Counted from the stretch's first letter, positions 15,558 through 22,793 are shown. The stretch: DNA of 27,466 nucleotides from Firmicutes bacterium CAG:345 (GCA_000433315.1 FR893362.1:69488-96953); one strand, 5' to 3'. Program-made: numbers and translations. Notes: generated by a model not told the origin, from the sequence alone.

Positions 15558-15690
15558 AAAAGACCAAAAATCGATAAAAATTGACGGATTTCCTACTTCT
15601 CGAAAAAGCGGGAAATCCTCTTTTTTGTTGCGAAAATGCCCTAATTGGCGGTAAAGCGGTAAAAAACAGGGCTTTACTCGTATAGGGAAA
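15516..15690 (+). repeat. Left copy of the rlmD 3'-end repeat (possible attL)
   Basis: This runs from CATGTTGAGACT in the last 13 codons of rlmD, through the stop codon and terminator, to about TTTACTCGTATAGGG. The copy at 19828-19990 matches over the same stretch: 10 of the last 13 residues agree in kind (HVETVVLLSRKNG versus HVETIVLLQRKNG), the terminator arms are nearly identical, and the two end similarly. Confidence 0.7.
15586..15626 (+). terminator. Intrinsic terminator of rlmD
   Basis: GGATTTCC (15586-15593) pairs with GGAAATCC (15611-15618), followed by TCTTTTTT. It lies about 30 bases after the rlmD stop and is duplicated at 19898-19937. Confidence 0.8.
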
Positions 15691-15781
15691 TAGGTCGACA
15701 TCAAAAATGAACACCCAACCTACCTAGTATCGATACGGGAATAGGTGACCGGTATGTTTACACGATGGAAGGAATAGGTGA
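15685..15781 (+). repeat. Short direct repeats GGAATAGGTGA
   Basis: GGAATAGGTGA occurs exactly at 15738-15748 and 15771-15781, and a related GGGAAATAGGTCGA occurs at 15685-15698. They lie just inside the left repeat copy. Spaced direct repeats at an element end can be arm sites for a recombinase, but this is inference. Confidence 0.45.
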
Positions 15782-15805
15782 AAAAGCCCGTAATCATCAG
15801 CATTT

Positions 15806-15875
15806 TCAAAAATTCGTGATTTTCTTATTTTTCGCGTTTTCAGGATACAGTGCAACTACACATTCAACCTGGAAA
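15806..15875 (-). repeat. Possible inverted remnant of the rlmD 3' end
   Basis: On the minus strand a frame ends QVECVVALYPENAKN shortly before a stop at 15806. It resembles the HVETVVLLSRKNG tail of rlmD, and several bases agree (TTCCAgGTTGA versus TTCCAtGTTGA). Similarity is limited to about 45 bases with no upstream homology, so the assignment is tentative. Confidence 0.35.
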
Positions 15876-16086
15876 ACCGATTTTTGGCCTAAAAAGAGGC
15901 AAAAACAGGGGTATAGTTTGATTGAAAGGGCAAAAAACTCGAAAATCGTTATCACATCAATAAAAAATAGGTTTAGAAAATTTCGATATTTGTTAGGAAT
16001 TAAAGGGAGATAACACATAAATAGACATGAATCATTAATAATTTCTGATACATCTGTTACACTAATAATGAAATTAGGTGATACGA

Positions 16087-16695
16087 ATGAACCAAAATTA
16101 CAAAATATTAGAAAAGATGATAGAGAGCGGAGATGGAAGCCTATCCAAAAAAGATGCAATCGCAAATGGTGTTCCACCTGCGTCTTTCGCAAGATACGTA
16201 AGTTCCAATCGTCTCGTCAGAATAAGGCGTGGCGTTTACGCGAAAGACGGAGCCGTCGATGACCTCTTCCAACTTCAAAGAAGATATCAGAGGATTGTCT
16301 ATTCCGGCATAACTGCGCTTTATCTCCTTAGGCTGACCGACAGGATTCCGGATTCGATTGAGTTCACAATCCCTAAGGAGTGCCGCGTGAGAAAAGAAAG
16401 CATAGGGTGTAATGCTATTTGTCACATCGAAAACAACGAGGAGCTGTTTCATTTGGGAAATGTCAGTACCGGAACCATGTTCGGGAACAACGTCACTTGC
16501 TATTCAAAGGAAAAGATGGTTGTGGAGATGATACGGAAAAGGGACGATTATGATTCCGAACTTTTCCTCAAGGCAGTGAAGACGTTTTTGAATGGAAAGG
16601 ACAAGGACATGGACTTCCTCTTCCAATACGCGAGGATGAGGAAAGTGGAAGAGAAGGTATATCGGATTCTGGAGGCAATGGATTATGAGGATTAA
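16087..16695 (+). CDS. AbiEi family type IV antitoxin / regulator
   Basis: I start at ATG 16087 (MNQNYKIL, 202 residues), with AGGTGAT upstream. The N-terminus is the AbiEi winged-helix (DGSLSKKDAIANGVPPASFARYV would span two lines; key parts are the KKDAIANGVP helix and the RIRRGVYAK wing). The middle, YSGITALYLLRLTDRIPDSI followed by a FTIPKE strand, is the AbiEi core. The C-terminal half (YSKEKMVVEMIRKRDDYDSE) is the usual antitoxin domain. Family members pair with the AbiEii nucleotidyltransferase toxin and repress their own operon. No AbiEii is present; a DUF4143 ATPase follows after 160 bases. GC content is well above the neighbours, a sign of transfer. Confidence 0.85.
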   Translation: MNQNYKILEKMIESGDGSLSKKDAIANGVPPASFARYVSSNRLVRIRRGVYAKDGAVDDLFQLQRRYQRIVYSGITALYLLRLTDRIPDSIEFTIPKECRVRKESIGCNAICHIENNEELFHLGNVSTGTMFGNNVTCYSKEKMVVEMIRKRDDYDSELFLKAVKTFLNGKDKDMDFLFQYARMRKVEEKVYRILEAMDYED

Positions 16696-16759
16696 CAGGG
16701 ATTCGCTTTTTATGCGACACGGAAGGTTTGTTTTCAACAATTGATTTCTTAATTTGCTT

Positions 16760-16806
16760 GTTATAGTTGCAAATATTTAGAAAACATAAAAAAATGCAAC
16801 AATAAC
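16760..16806. promoter_or_regulatory. Inverted repeat between the AbiEi and ATPase genes
   Basis: GTTATAGTTGCA (16760-16771) and TGCAACAATAAC (16795-16806) match at 11 of 12 positions as an inverted repeat with a 23-base spacer. It lies directly upstream of the ATPase promoter and has no T run, so it is not a terminator. AbiEi proteins bind inverted repeats in their own promoters, so this is a candidate AbiEi operator for the ATPase gene. Confidence 0.5.
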
Positions 16807-16829
16807 TATGAAATAACAATGACGCAGTG

Positions 16830-16835
16830 TATAAT
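16830..16835 (+). promoter_or_regulatory. -10 element of the ATPase gene
   Basis: A perfect TATAAT lies 21 bases before ATG 16856, just upstream of AAAGGAGG. The -35 region (about 16807-16812, TATGAA) is weak and abuts the right arm of the inverted repeat, so a bound repressor or activator there could control it. Confidence 0.55.
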
Positions 16836-16855
16836 AATAGTAAAGGAGGCAGGCT

Positions 16856-18085
16856 ATGAGACTATACAAACGGGAGAGGTATCTGTCCAAAATGCGCGCT
16901 TTTTTCCACGACGATGACCTCATCAAAGTGATAACTGGGATACGCAGATGCGGGAAATCCAGCCTCATGCAGACCATAGCGGAAGAACTCAAAGAAGGTG
17001 GCGTTGCGGAAAACAACATTATTTACATCGATCTCGATAAACGTGGGTACAAAAGCATTCGGAACGCCGAACAGTTAGATGCATTAATCGAATCCGCCAC
17101 GCAAGCGAAAGGGATGAAATACCTTTTCATAGACGAGATTCAGAACGTCGAAGGCTTCGAAGAGGTAATCAACGGGTTCAGGTCGGAAGGCGACTATTCG
17201 ATTTTCATAACGGGCTCAAATTCCTATTTGCTCAGTGGGGAGCTCGTGACGAAACTGACCGGTAGATACCTTGAGTTCGAAATGTTTCCACTGACATTCG
17301 ACGAATACGAGGACATGAAGAGGTTTTATGGGCGGGAGATAAACACCAATGCCGAAATAGAATTGAATAGCTATATTTTGGAAGGCGGATTCCCACGAGC
17401 TATTCAAATTGACAGCCCTTCGGATAAGCGCACCTACGTGAAGGGAATCATCGATGAGATCTTCGAAAAAGACATAAAACGAAGAGTGAAAATCAAGGAC
17501 GTTCAGTCCTTTGAATTGGTTCGGAATTACATCATCAACAATTTCGGCGCGACGACAAGCATCAACAGCCTGCACGAAGCACTTCTCAAAAACGGCATGG
17601 CCATCAGCCGCGCGACGGTGACTCGGTATATAAAGACGTTGGTTGACGCAAAGATTCTGTACGAATGCAAAAGGTTCGATATGAAATCGAAAAAAACGCT
17701 TTCCGGAGAGCAAAAGTATTACGTTGCCGACCTAAGTTTTTACTACGCGATGAACACGGACAACCGGATCAATTACGGGCCGACGCTGGAGAATATCGTG
17801 TATCTATACGCCAGAAGCCTCGATTACGCGGTAAGCGTGGGACGCATCGGAAAGCTGGAATGTGATTTCATCCTCAGGGATGTCAACATGGATTATTCAT
17901 ATGTGCAGGTGGCTTATAAGATATTGCAGAGCAAAGATACGGAAGATCGAGAATACAGGCCGTTAGAGAGCATACGGGATAACTATAAAAAATATGTGAT
18001 GACAACGGACTATATCCTGCAAAAGAGAAATGGAATCCTCCATGTTAATCTGATGGATTTCATAGGCGGGGGAAAACGATTTTAA
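16856..18085 (+). CDS. AAA_14 / DUF4143 ATPase
   Basis: The 409-residue protein has Walker A GIRRCGKSS (residues 28-36), Walker B YLFIDEIQN, and the FITGSNSYLLSGE sensor block that together define the AAA_14 family. The middle (GRYLEFEMFPLTFDEY) is typical of these proteins. A winged-helix part and a DUF4143 C-terminal domain follow, with LECDFILRD and YVQVAYKI placed like a degenerate PD-(D/E)XK fold. The start ATG 16856 has AAAGGAGG. GC is high: one 60-base stretch at 17161-17220 is 48 percent, against 20 percent at 21121-21180. Family role is uncertain; they are frequent in mobile or accessory DNA. The pairing with AbiEi is the point of interest. Confidence 0.88.
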   Translation: MRLYKRERYLSKMRAFFHDDDLIKVITGIRRCGKSSLMQTIAEELKEGGVAENNIIYIDLDKRGYKSIRNAEQLDALIESATQAKGMKYLFIDEIQNVEGFEEVINGFRSEGDYSIFITGSNSYLLSGELVTKLTGRYLEFEMFPLTFDEYEDMKRFYGREINTNAEIELNSYILEGGFPRAIQIDSPSDKRTYVKGIIDEIFEKDIKRRVKIKDVQSFELVRNYIINNFGATTSINSLHEALLKNGMAISRATVTRYIKTLVDAKILYECKRFDMKSKKTLSGEQKYYVADLSFYYAMNTDNRINYGPTLENIVYLYARSLDYAVSVGRIGKLECDFILRDVNMDYSYVQVAYKILQSKDTEDREYRPLESIRDNYKKYVMTTDYILQKRNGILHVNLMDFIGGGKRF

Positions 18086-18225
18086 GCGTAGGACTTGCCC
18101 ATTAAAAACATGCCAAAAGCGGATGCTACGATTAAAAAAATGGTTTTTAAAGAAGACACCGATTCAGGAAAAATCGCAATCGGCATGGGATGGGGTAGAA
18201 AAAATCATTCCCACGCAGAGAATAA
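18086..18225. other. Degenerate sequence after the ATPase gene
   Basis: No supported gene is seen. Two overlapping short frames have starts but no credible ribosome binding sites and no recognisable product. The higher GC of the ATPase gene continues to about 18300 and then drops, so the module boundary may lie here. Confidence 0.4.
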
Positions 18226-18660
18226 ATTACTGGTTTTCTGCTCGAAGAAGACGACTTATGCAGGGGGCTGTGGAAATCCTATACGAGGAAAGCGGGCTAT
18301 GCCTACTTTGAAATGAACTTCAACAAACCAATTTATTCGGTGCTATATAGTGTAGGCTTTTGGAGCAATTCTGAAAATTTAGATGGTACTGCTGCGCTTA
18401 AAATAAAAGACAGCAATGGTAATTGGACTCAAATGACCAATTTGCTTTCTCTTCAATTAAACGCTAGAGGACAAGGGCTAAAACGATATTCTAATTATTT
18501 TCCTAACGGAATTTATGGGCTCAAATTTGAATGCACTGCCACAGCAACCGGCAGTAGAAACATGGGAAGACTGTCAATTGATGATATTGTTTTTGGTATG
18601 AAAGCCGGAAGCAACGATAATAATTATTACATTACAAATTATAGAAAGACTGTAGCATAA
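18226..18660 (+). pseudogene. C-terminal remnant of a surface protein
   Basis: The frame opens after a stop at 18223 and runs 144 codons to a TAA at 18658. The first clear ATG (18313) has no ribosome binding site. The protein reads as the end of a beta-sandwich domain: YSVLYSVGFWSNSENL, ALKIKDSNGNWTQM, and a closing GRLSIDDIVFGM. Such carbohydrate- or ligand-binding sandwich domains often end secreted nucleases and adhesins in this group. The N-terminal part is missing, so it is probably a 5'-truncated pseudogene left by an insertion. It could instead be a small gene starting at 18313. Confidence 0.55.
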
Positions 18661-18681
18661 GGATAGGAGATGATTGGCACG

Positions 18682-19290
18682 ATGAAAACAAATTTGAAGA
18701 AAATATTTGCATTATCCCTCATTTCTTTTGCCTTGTGTGGCTGCAACGAAGGAGCGAATGCCGCCATTCTCAAAGTCGGATTTGATAAATGCATAGGTAC
18801 CTCTTCTCCTACTCCTCAGGTGGGCCTTGCATTCACTTCTAAAAGTAAGCAATCACTAAATGCTGCTTTTGATGTATATGTAGGCACTAGAAAAGGTTTT
18901 TCCGAAGATTGGGAAAACGATCTATGGGGTTGCAATCCGGGATATGGGAAGTTCGCCATTAATAGAGAGATTAAAACCGAAGCTGGCGAGACTTTCAAAA
19001 ACGATTACATGATTATTGACGATTTTCCAAACGAGGAGAAATACCTCTTAACCTATGAGACTATCGAAGGGACTGTAGATGGTGTCATTCCGCATTACAG
19101 CGGTTATATTGAAGATACGTTTGATTTCTCCTCTATTGATCTAGCAAAAGGGAAAATCGGGTACCACATCGTTTTTTACGATGATATAAATCAAAAGCTT
19201 TTCGATGAAAATGTGTATCTATATGGCATTTATTGGGGCGGCACCATGAATTTTGAAAAAGTCAATGAAGAAGTTGTGCTCTCCATATAA
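18682..19290 (+). CDS. Hypothetical lipoprotein
   Basis: The gene encodes 202 residues from ATG 18682 (MKTNLKKIF); an in-frame ATG at 18670 touches the GGAG ribosome binding site and is less likely. The signal peptide ends in a lipobox ALCGC, so the protein should be lipid-anchored on the outer face. The mature part is rich in aromatic beta strands (FDVYVGTRKGF, HYSGYIEDTFDFSS, YLYGIYWGGTMNF) and has no motif I recognise. It follows the truncated surface-protein remnant by 21 bases. It probably is intact, with no frameshift visible. Confidence 0.7.
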   Translation: MKTNLKKIFALSLISFALCGCNEGANAAILKVGFDKCIGTSSPTPQVGLAFTSKSKQSLNAAFDVYVGTRKGFSEDWENDLWGCNPGYGKFAINREIKTEAGETFKNDYMIIDDFPNEEKYLLTYETIEGTVDGVIPHYSGYIEDTFDFSSIDLAKGKIGYHIVFYDDINQKLFDENVYLYGIYWGGTMNFEKVNEEVVLSI

Positions 19291-19340
19291 ATGTTCTTCG
19301 GCCAAAGCGAAATTCTTGCTGATCTTCAAGAGGGAACCAA

Positions 19341-19652
19341 ATGCTTAAGCTTCCAAGGGTCGGAACTGCGCTAAACAGTTTTATGCATGTTTCCGTGATT
19401 GGTCATGGAATGCTGGAACTAGCGATAATTTACAAAACCACCAATGCTTATGGGGTAACTATTCACAAGATGCAAAACTACGAGATATACTCGGACGATA
19501 GGCATCCAAATATCCAGAATATAAAAGCGAACATCGATTCGTTGCTGTCACAGGCATTAAGCACCAACGCTGTAATCAAAATTACAATCAATGAAGCCAG
19601 AAATTACGTTTGGGTTGGTGGAGAACAATATAGCGGACGATTGGTTTTATAA
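19341..19652 (+). CDS. Hypothetical protein
   Basis: The 103-residue frame starts at ATG 19341 with AGAGGGA five to seven bases upstream, a plausible ribosome binding site. The sequence (GTALNSFMHVSVIGHGMLEL, NYEIYSDDRHPNIQNI, ITINEARNYVWVGG) has no recognised family and no signal peptide. It may be a genuine small gene or the tail of a longer decayed one. It is the last gene before the right repeat copy. Confidence 0.5.
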   Translation: MLKLPRVGTALNSFMHVSVIGHGMLELAIIYKTTNAYGVTIHKMQNYEIYSDDRHPNIQNIKANIDSLLSQALSTNAVIKITINEARNYVWVGGEQYSGRLVL

Positions 19653-19763
19653 ATAGTCTCTGAAAATGTCATTCATCTAAATCATAAAAAATAACTTAAT
19701 GATGCAACCCATACATGTAAGGCGTGCAGTTTTTGCCAGTTGCACAGTCATGTTCAAGCTGTA
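19653..19763. other. Non-coding stretch before the right repeat
   Basis: No gene supported. A possible further rlmD-like tail (CATGTTCAAGCTGTAGTAG) lies near 19749 but is too short to assign. Confidence 0.35.
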
Positions 19764-19816
19764 GTAGATATGTTCCTTTCACACTGTGCCTCATATGGGT
19801 AGACCAGTTCTTTGCG
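19764..19816 (+). repeat. Decayed second rlmD 3'-end tail
   Basis: Starting at GTAGATATGTTCC, the sequence corresponds to VDMF in the rlmD C-terminus, and with one frameshift continues as HTVPHM and a disturbed TVVL-like part (CATATGG, AGACC, GTTCTTT). This order, VDMFP-HT-PHxET-VVL, is that of the rlmD C-terminus. It lies just before the intact tail at 19828, so two tails sit in tandem. Confidence 0.45.
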
Positions 19817-19827
19817 TCCATGTTATG

Positions 19828-19990
19828 CATGTTGAGACTATTGTGCTGCTTCAGCGCAAAAACGGCTAAAAAATAACAAAAATCATAAAAAACGGTTGGA
19901 TTTCCTACTTCTCAAAAAGCGAGAAATCCTCTTTTTTGTTTCGTAAATGCATCAATAGCGATAAAAATAGAATTTTTACTCATATGGAGG
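19828..19990 (+). repeat. Right copy of the rlmD 3'-end repeat (possible attR)
   Basis: CATGTTGAGACT begins a frame of 13 codons reading HVETIVLLQRKNG and then a TAA stop, directly matching the end of rlmD. The following terminator and about 60 further bases also match the left copy, which gives an imperfect duplication of about 165 bases. The rest of the rlmD gene is absent here. Confidence 0.75.
19898..19937 (+). terminator. Duplicated rlmD-type terminator
   Basis: GGATTTC (19898-19904) pairs with GAAATCC (19923-19929), followed by TCTTTTTT. It is the counterpart of 15586-15626. Confidence 0.75.
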
Positions 19991-19993
19991 AAT

Positions 19994-20275
19994 ATTAAAA
20001 AAGAACAAAAAGATATCAACACATTCAAAATATCTGCTAATAAAAAATTCAACAATATTTGGCTAGAAAATGTTTATAAATTAAATTATGTTAATAATGA
20101 ACTAGTCAAAACAAACATAGATAAAGTTACATATAATAAAACACAAGATTCTATTGCTTTGAATTTAGAAAAGAATGAAAACTGTGTTGGATATTATTTT
20201 GAAGTTAAAGTTGCATATATTCTAAAAGATATAAGAGGCTTCATGTACTATACAGGTTCAATGGTGTTATTTTAA
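19994..20275 (+). pseudogene. 5'-truncated gene remnant at the right edge of the island
   Basis: A frame of 93 sense codons, ending in TAA at 20273-20275, runs in from the repeat with no start codon or ribosome binding site. It reads DINTFKISANKKFNNIW, then VGYYFEVKVAYILKD and a final YYTGSMVLF. The pattern suggests the C-terminal end of a beta-rich extracytoplasmic protein. The 5' part is replaced by the right repeat copy, so the gene was probably cut by the insertion or a deletion. The family is not recognised. Confidence 0.55.
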
Positions 20276-20289
20276 ATAAATTTGAATTG

Positions 20290-20320
20290 TGGTCCTAAAA
20301 AAAATTAAGGCCATTTTTTT
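20290..20320 (+). terminator. Intrinsic terminator after the remnant
   Basis: TGGTCCT (20290-20296) pairs with AGGCCA (20308-20313) with one bulged T, followed by seven T (20314-20320). Confidence 0.65.
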
Positions 20321-20407
20321 ATTAAAAAATAAATTTAAAATTATCTTATTCCAATATAAGTGTTATTTGTAACATTATCAGAATTTTCAAGTGCAAAAAA
20401 TATTGAT

Positions 20408-20449
20408 AATTGCACCTGAAATTAATAAAATAATATTATAGGTGCAATT
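20408..20449. promoter_or_regulatory. Inverted repeat over the ribosome binding site of the Fic gene
   Basis: AATTGCACCT (20408-20417) and AGGTGCAATT (20440-20449) are perfect inverted repeats with a 22-base spacer; ATG follows at 20451. The right arm holds the AGGTG ribosome binding site. A third related half-site, AAGTGCAA, lies at 20389-20396. A TAATATTAT -10-like element lies in the spacer. It may be an operator or a translation-blocking hairpin. Confidence 0.6.
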
Positions 20450-20450
20450 T

Positions 20451-21584
20451 ATGAGTGTAAAAAGTAATTTCTTTAAACTAAACAAAACTGATTTTGACAA
20501 ATATTTAAATGATTTAAAAACCTCAAATAACAGCATTCATTTATTGGAAGATAAATTCTTTTTTAATCAAACAGTTGAAATATCTAATATGGTAATATCC
20601 TTAAATAAAAAAATCCTGGGATTAGATTTTATTATCAATTCTTTTACAGAATTTTCAAAAAAACAAATAATTCAATCATTTATAATTGATGAAATTGAAT
20701 CTACAAATAAAATAGAAAATATTTTTTCAACCAAACATGATATTTTTAAAATAATTAGCGAAGCATCTAAATCCAAAGAAAAAAAGATTATATCTATTGC
20801 CAATGCCTATCAATATTTGTTAGAAAAAAAAGGAACGTACATAAAGTCTATTCAAGATATTAGAAATCTTTATAACATTGTTTTAAAAGATGCTATTGAA
20901 AAAAGTGATTTACCAGATGGCATATATTTTAGAAAAGAACCTGTTTATATAACTAATGGAATTAACAATATTCATGTAGGAATAAGCGATGAAGAAAAAA
21001 TTAATAAACTAATGAATGAATTTGTAAACTTTTATAATTCCAAAAATGATGTACTTATTAAAATGATTTTATGTCATTTTATGTTTGAATATATACATCC
21101 ATTTTATGATGGAAATGGTAGACTAGGTAGATTTTTATTTTCTAATGGAATTTATTTTGAAACTAAAAGTTATTTTTCTTTTGCTATATCTTCTTCTTTA
21201 TTACATGAAAAAGATAAGTATTATAAGGCTTTAAAAATAGTAAATGATAAATATGAATTCGGTTGTCTTAATGCATATGTAGAAACTATTTTAATAATTT
21301 TAAACAATCAAATTGATTTGTTAATAAGAAAGATAAATACAGAAAAAGCTAAATTAAATGACTTTAAACTAAGTTTCAAAATGACAAAATCAGAAGTAAA
21401 AATTTCAAAATTGATAAGTGAAGCTTCTATCTTCTCATATTTTGGTGTTTCAAATGAAGAAATACTTAAAGAAACTCAAGTTTCCAAAAGAACTTTAATT
21501 TATATACTGAATAAGTTTAAAGAAAAAAATATTTTAATCGACACTAAAATAGGTAAATTTGATTATCATAAATTCATTATTTAA
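20451..21584 (+). CDS. Fic family AMP-transferase with N-terminal inhibitory helix
   Basis: The protein has 377 residues from ATG 20451 (MSVKSNF), with AGGTG upstream. The Fic motif is complete: HPFYDGNGRLGR at residues 216-227, with catalytic His216. An inhibitory helix is present before the Fic core: STNKIEN at residues 84-90, matching S/T-x-x-x-E-G/N with Glu89, so it is a class II Fic protein controlled in cis. A C-terminal winged-helix (SNEEILKETQVSKRTLIYIL) may bind DNA. Family members transfer AMP or similar groups to protein hydroxyls. The target is unknown. The low GC resembles the accessory neighbours. Confidence 0.9.
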   Translation: MSVKSNFFKLNKTDFDKYLNDLKTSNNSIHLLEDKFFFNQTVEISNMVISLNKKILGLDFIINSFTEFSKKQIIQSFIIDEIESTNKIENIFSTKHDIFKIISEASKSKEKKIISIANAYQYLLEKKGTYIKSIQDIRNLYNIVLKDAIEKSDLPDGIYFRKEPVYITNGINNIHVGISDEEKINKLMNEFVNFYNSKNDVLIKMILCHFMFEYIHPFYDGNGRLGRFLFSNGIYFETKSYFSFAISSSLLHEKDKYYKALKIVNDKYEFGCLNAYVETILIILNNQIDLLIRKINTEKAKLNDFKLSFKMTKSEVKISKLISEASIFSYFGVSNEEILKETQVSKRTLIYILNKFKEKNILIDTKIGKFDYHKFII

Positions 21585-21751
21585 ATTTTTTAAATATTGA
21601 ATTTATCTCATTTAATAAATATTATCAAAATAATGATATTGCAAAATATCTATACATAATTATAAAGTAACAATTCGCAAATTATATTTCTTTCGAATAA
21701 AATAAAAAAATGATATAAATTTATTAGAAAGAATAATTTTAAGGCTCAAAA

Positions 21752-22294
21752 ATGGAACAAGAATTAATTTTAGTAAACCCTTCAGAAGAATATTTAAAAG
21801 AATTATCAGACTATAGGAATGAATTTTTAGCTAATGGAAATTCAATGGACGGATGTGGACCATTAAGAAAATTTACTGATATGAAAGAATATCTTAATGA
21901 AACCAATAAATATCTTAATCCCGCTACTCTTCCAGAAGGAATGGTTATTGCTACACAATTTTTATGTATAAGAAAAAGTGATAATAAACTAGTAGGAATG
22001 ATACAAGTTAGACATTACTTCAATGAATATTTAGAAAAATATGCTGGACATATAGGATATTCTGTAAGACCATCTGAAAGAAGAAAAGATTATGCTTCTT
22101 GGATGCTAAATAATATAAAACCATTTTGTAGAAGTATTGGATTAGACAAAATTTTAGTTTGCTGTTTAAATAATAATGTTGGAAGTAGAAAAACAATATT
22201 AAAGAATGGCGGAATTTACGATGGTACAGTTTATAATGAATCCCAAAATAAATATTTAGAAAGATACTGGATTAATTTAAAAGACAAAGACTAA
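21752..22294 (+). CDS. GNAT family N-acetyltransferase
   Basis: The 180-residue protein starts at ATG 21752 with AAGG upstream. The GNAT core is visible: a strand GMIQVRHYF, HIGYSVRPSERRKDYASWML as the acetyl-CoA-binding loop and helix, ILVCCLNNNVGSRKTILKNGG as motif B. The usual R-x-x-G-x-G/A loop reads RRKDYA, with Asp in place of the first Gly, which is unusual but seen in some members. The N-terminal LNPATLPEGMVIATQFLCI part is typical of a group annotated as GNAT proteins of unknown substrate. It is followed by a VOC gene 17 bases away. Confidence 0.88.
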   Translation: MEQELILVNPSEEYLKELSDYRNEFLANGNSMDGCGPLRKFTDMKEYLNETNKYLNPATLPEGMVIATQFLCIRKSDNKLVGMIQVRHYFNEYLEKYAGHIGYSVRPSERRKDYASWMLNNIKPFCRSIGLDKILVCCLNNNVGSRKTILKNGGIYDGTVYNESQNKYLERYWINLKDKD

Positions 22295-22311
22295 TAGAAA
22301 GGAAAATGTAA

Positions 22312-22746
22312 ATGTATGGTTCAATATATTTAGTAGTAAAAGATTTTGACAAGTCTTTAAATTTTTATGAAAAAATATTTAACAAAAAAGTAAATGCCAT
22401 AAATGGTAAAAGATTTGCTATATTCAATTTAGACGGATTAAATTTATGTCTTATGAATGGATATTATGATTCTTTACACCCAGAACAAAAAGAAACCAAA
22501 GGCGAAAAATATCCTGAGTATGATAATCTAAATGAAATTGCTAATGCAGCAAATTCAAAAAAAGTATTCATTAATTTAGGAGTTGAAGACCTAGATAAAG
22601 AATATCAGCGTATTTTAAATTTAGGTATTTGTACTAACTTAACACCTATTAGGTATCTAAATGTATTCTCCCCATATTGGTATTTTACATTTATGGATCC
22701 AGATGGGAATCCTATAGAAATAACCGGTGGTAGGCATAAAGAATAA
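22312..22746 (+). CDS. VOC (glyoxalase/bleomycin resistance) family protein
   Basis: The 144-residue protein starts at ATG 22312, with AGAAAGGAAAAT upstream. The two half-repeats of the VOC fold are visible: SIYLVVKDFDKSLNFYEKIF with a FNLDGLNLCLMNG strand, then INLGVEDLDKEYQRILNLGI with WYFTFMDPDGNPIEITG. The C-terminal Glu in PIEITG is a usual metal ligand. The family covers lactoylglutathione lyases, dioxygenases and antibiotic-binding proteins; the substrate cannot be told. It is the middle gene of a GNAT-VOC-ArsR run. Confidence 0.88.
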   Translation: MYGSIYLVVKDFDKSLNFYEKIFNKKVNAINGKRFAIFNLDGLNLCLMNGYYDSLHPEQKETKGEKYPEYDNLNEIANAANSKKVFINLGVEDLDKEYQRILNLGICTNLTPIRYLNVFSPYWYFTFMDPDGNPIEITGGRHKE

Positions 22747-22793
22747 AGATTAAAACATACTAAATTGTACATAAATAACAAAGGAGAAAATAT

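Larger units (their letters stand above)
15558..16086. other. Non-coding left end of the island
   Basis: Apart from the repeat copy, the terminator, the short direct repeats and a possible inverted rlmD tail, I see no supported gene in these 529 bases. Open frames here have no ribosome binding sites and no recognisable protein. The composition differs from the rlmD operon (GGG and CCG clusters), consistent with an element end. Confidence 0.5.

Noticed and set aside
15765..16192. Overlapping open frames on both strands at the left end of the island
   Set aside because: None has a ribosome binding site or family resemblance beyond the short possible rlmD tail, so they are not called as genes.
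17216..17713. Long minus-strand open frame within the ATPase gene
   Set aside because: It is antisense to a clear AAA_14/DUF4143 gene whose higher GC keeps reverse frames open; no ribosome binding site.
18095..18316. Two short frames after the ATPase gene
   Set aside because: No ribosome binding site and no recognisable product; they overlap each other and look like degenerate sequence.
15558..20441. Integrase, transposase or insertion sequence in the island
   Set aside because: I looked for tyrosine or serine recombinase motifs and DDE transposases in the translated frames and saw none.
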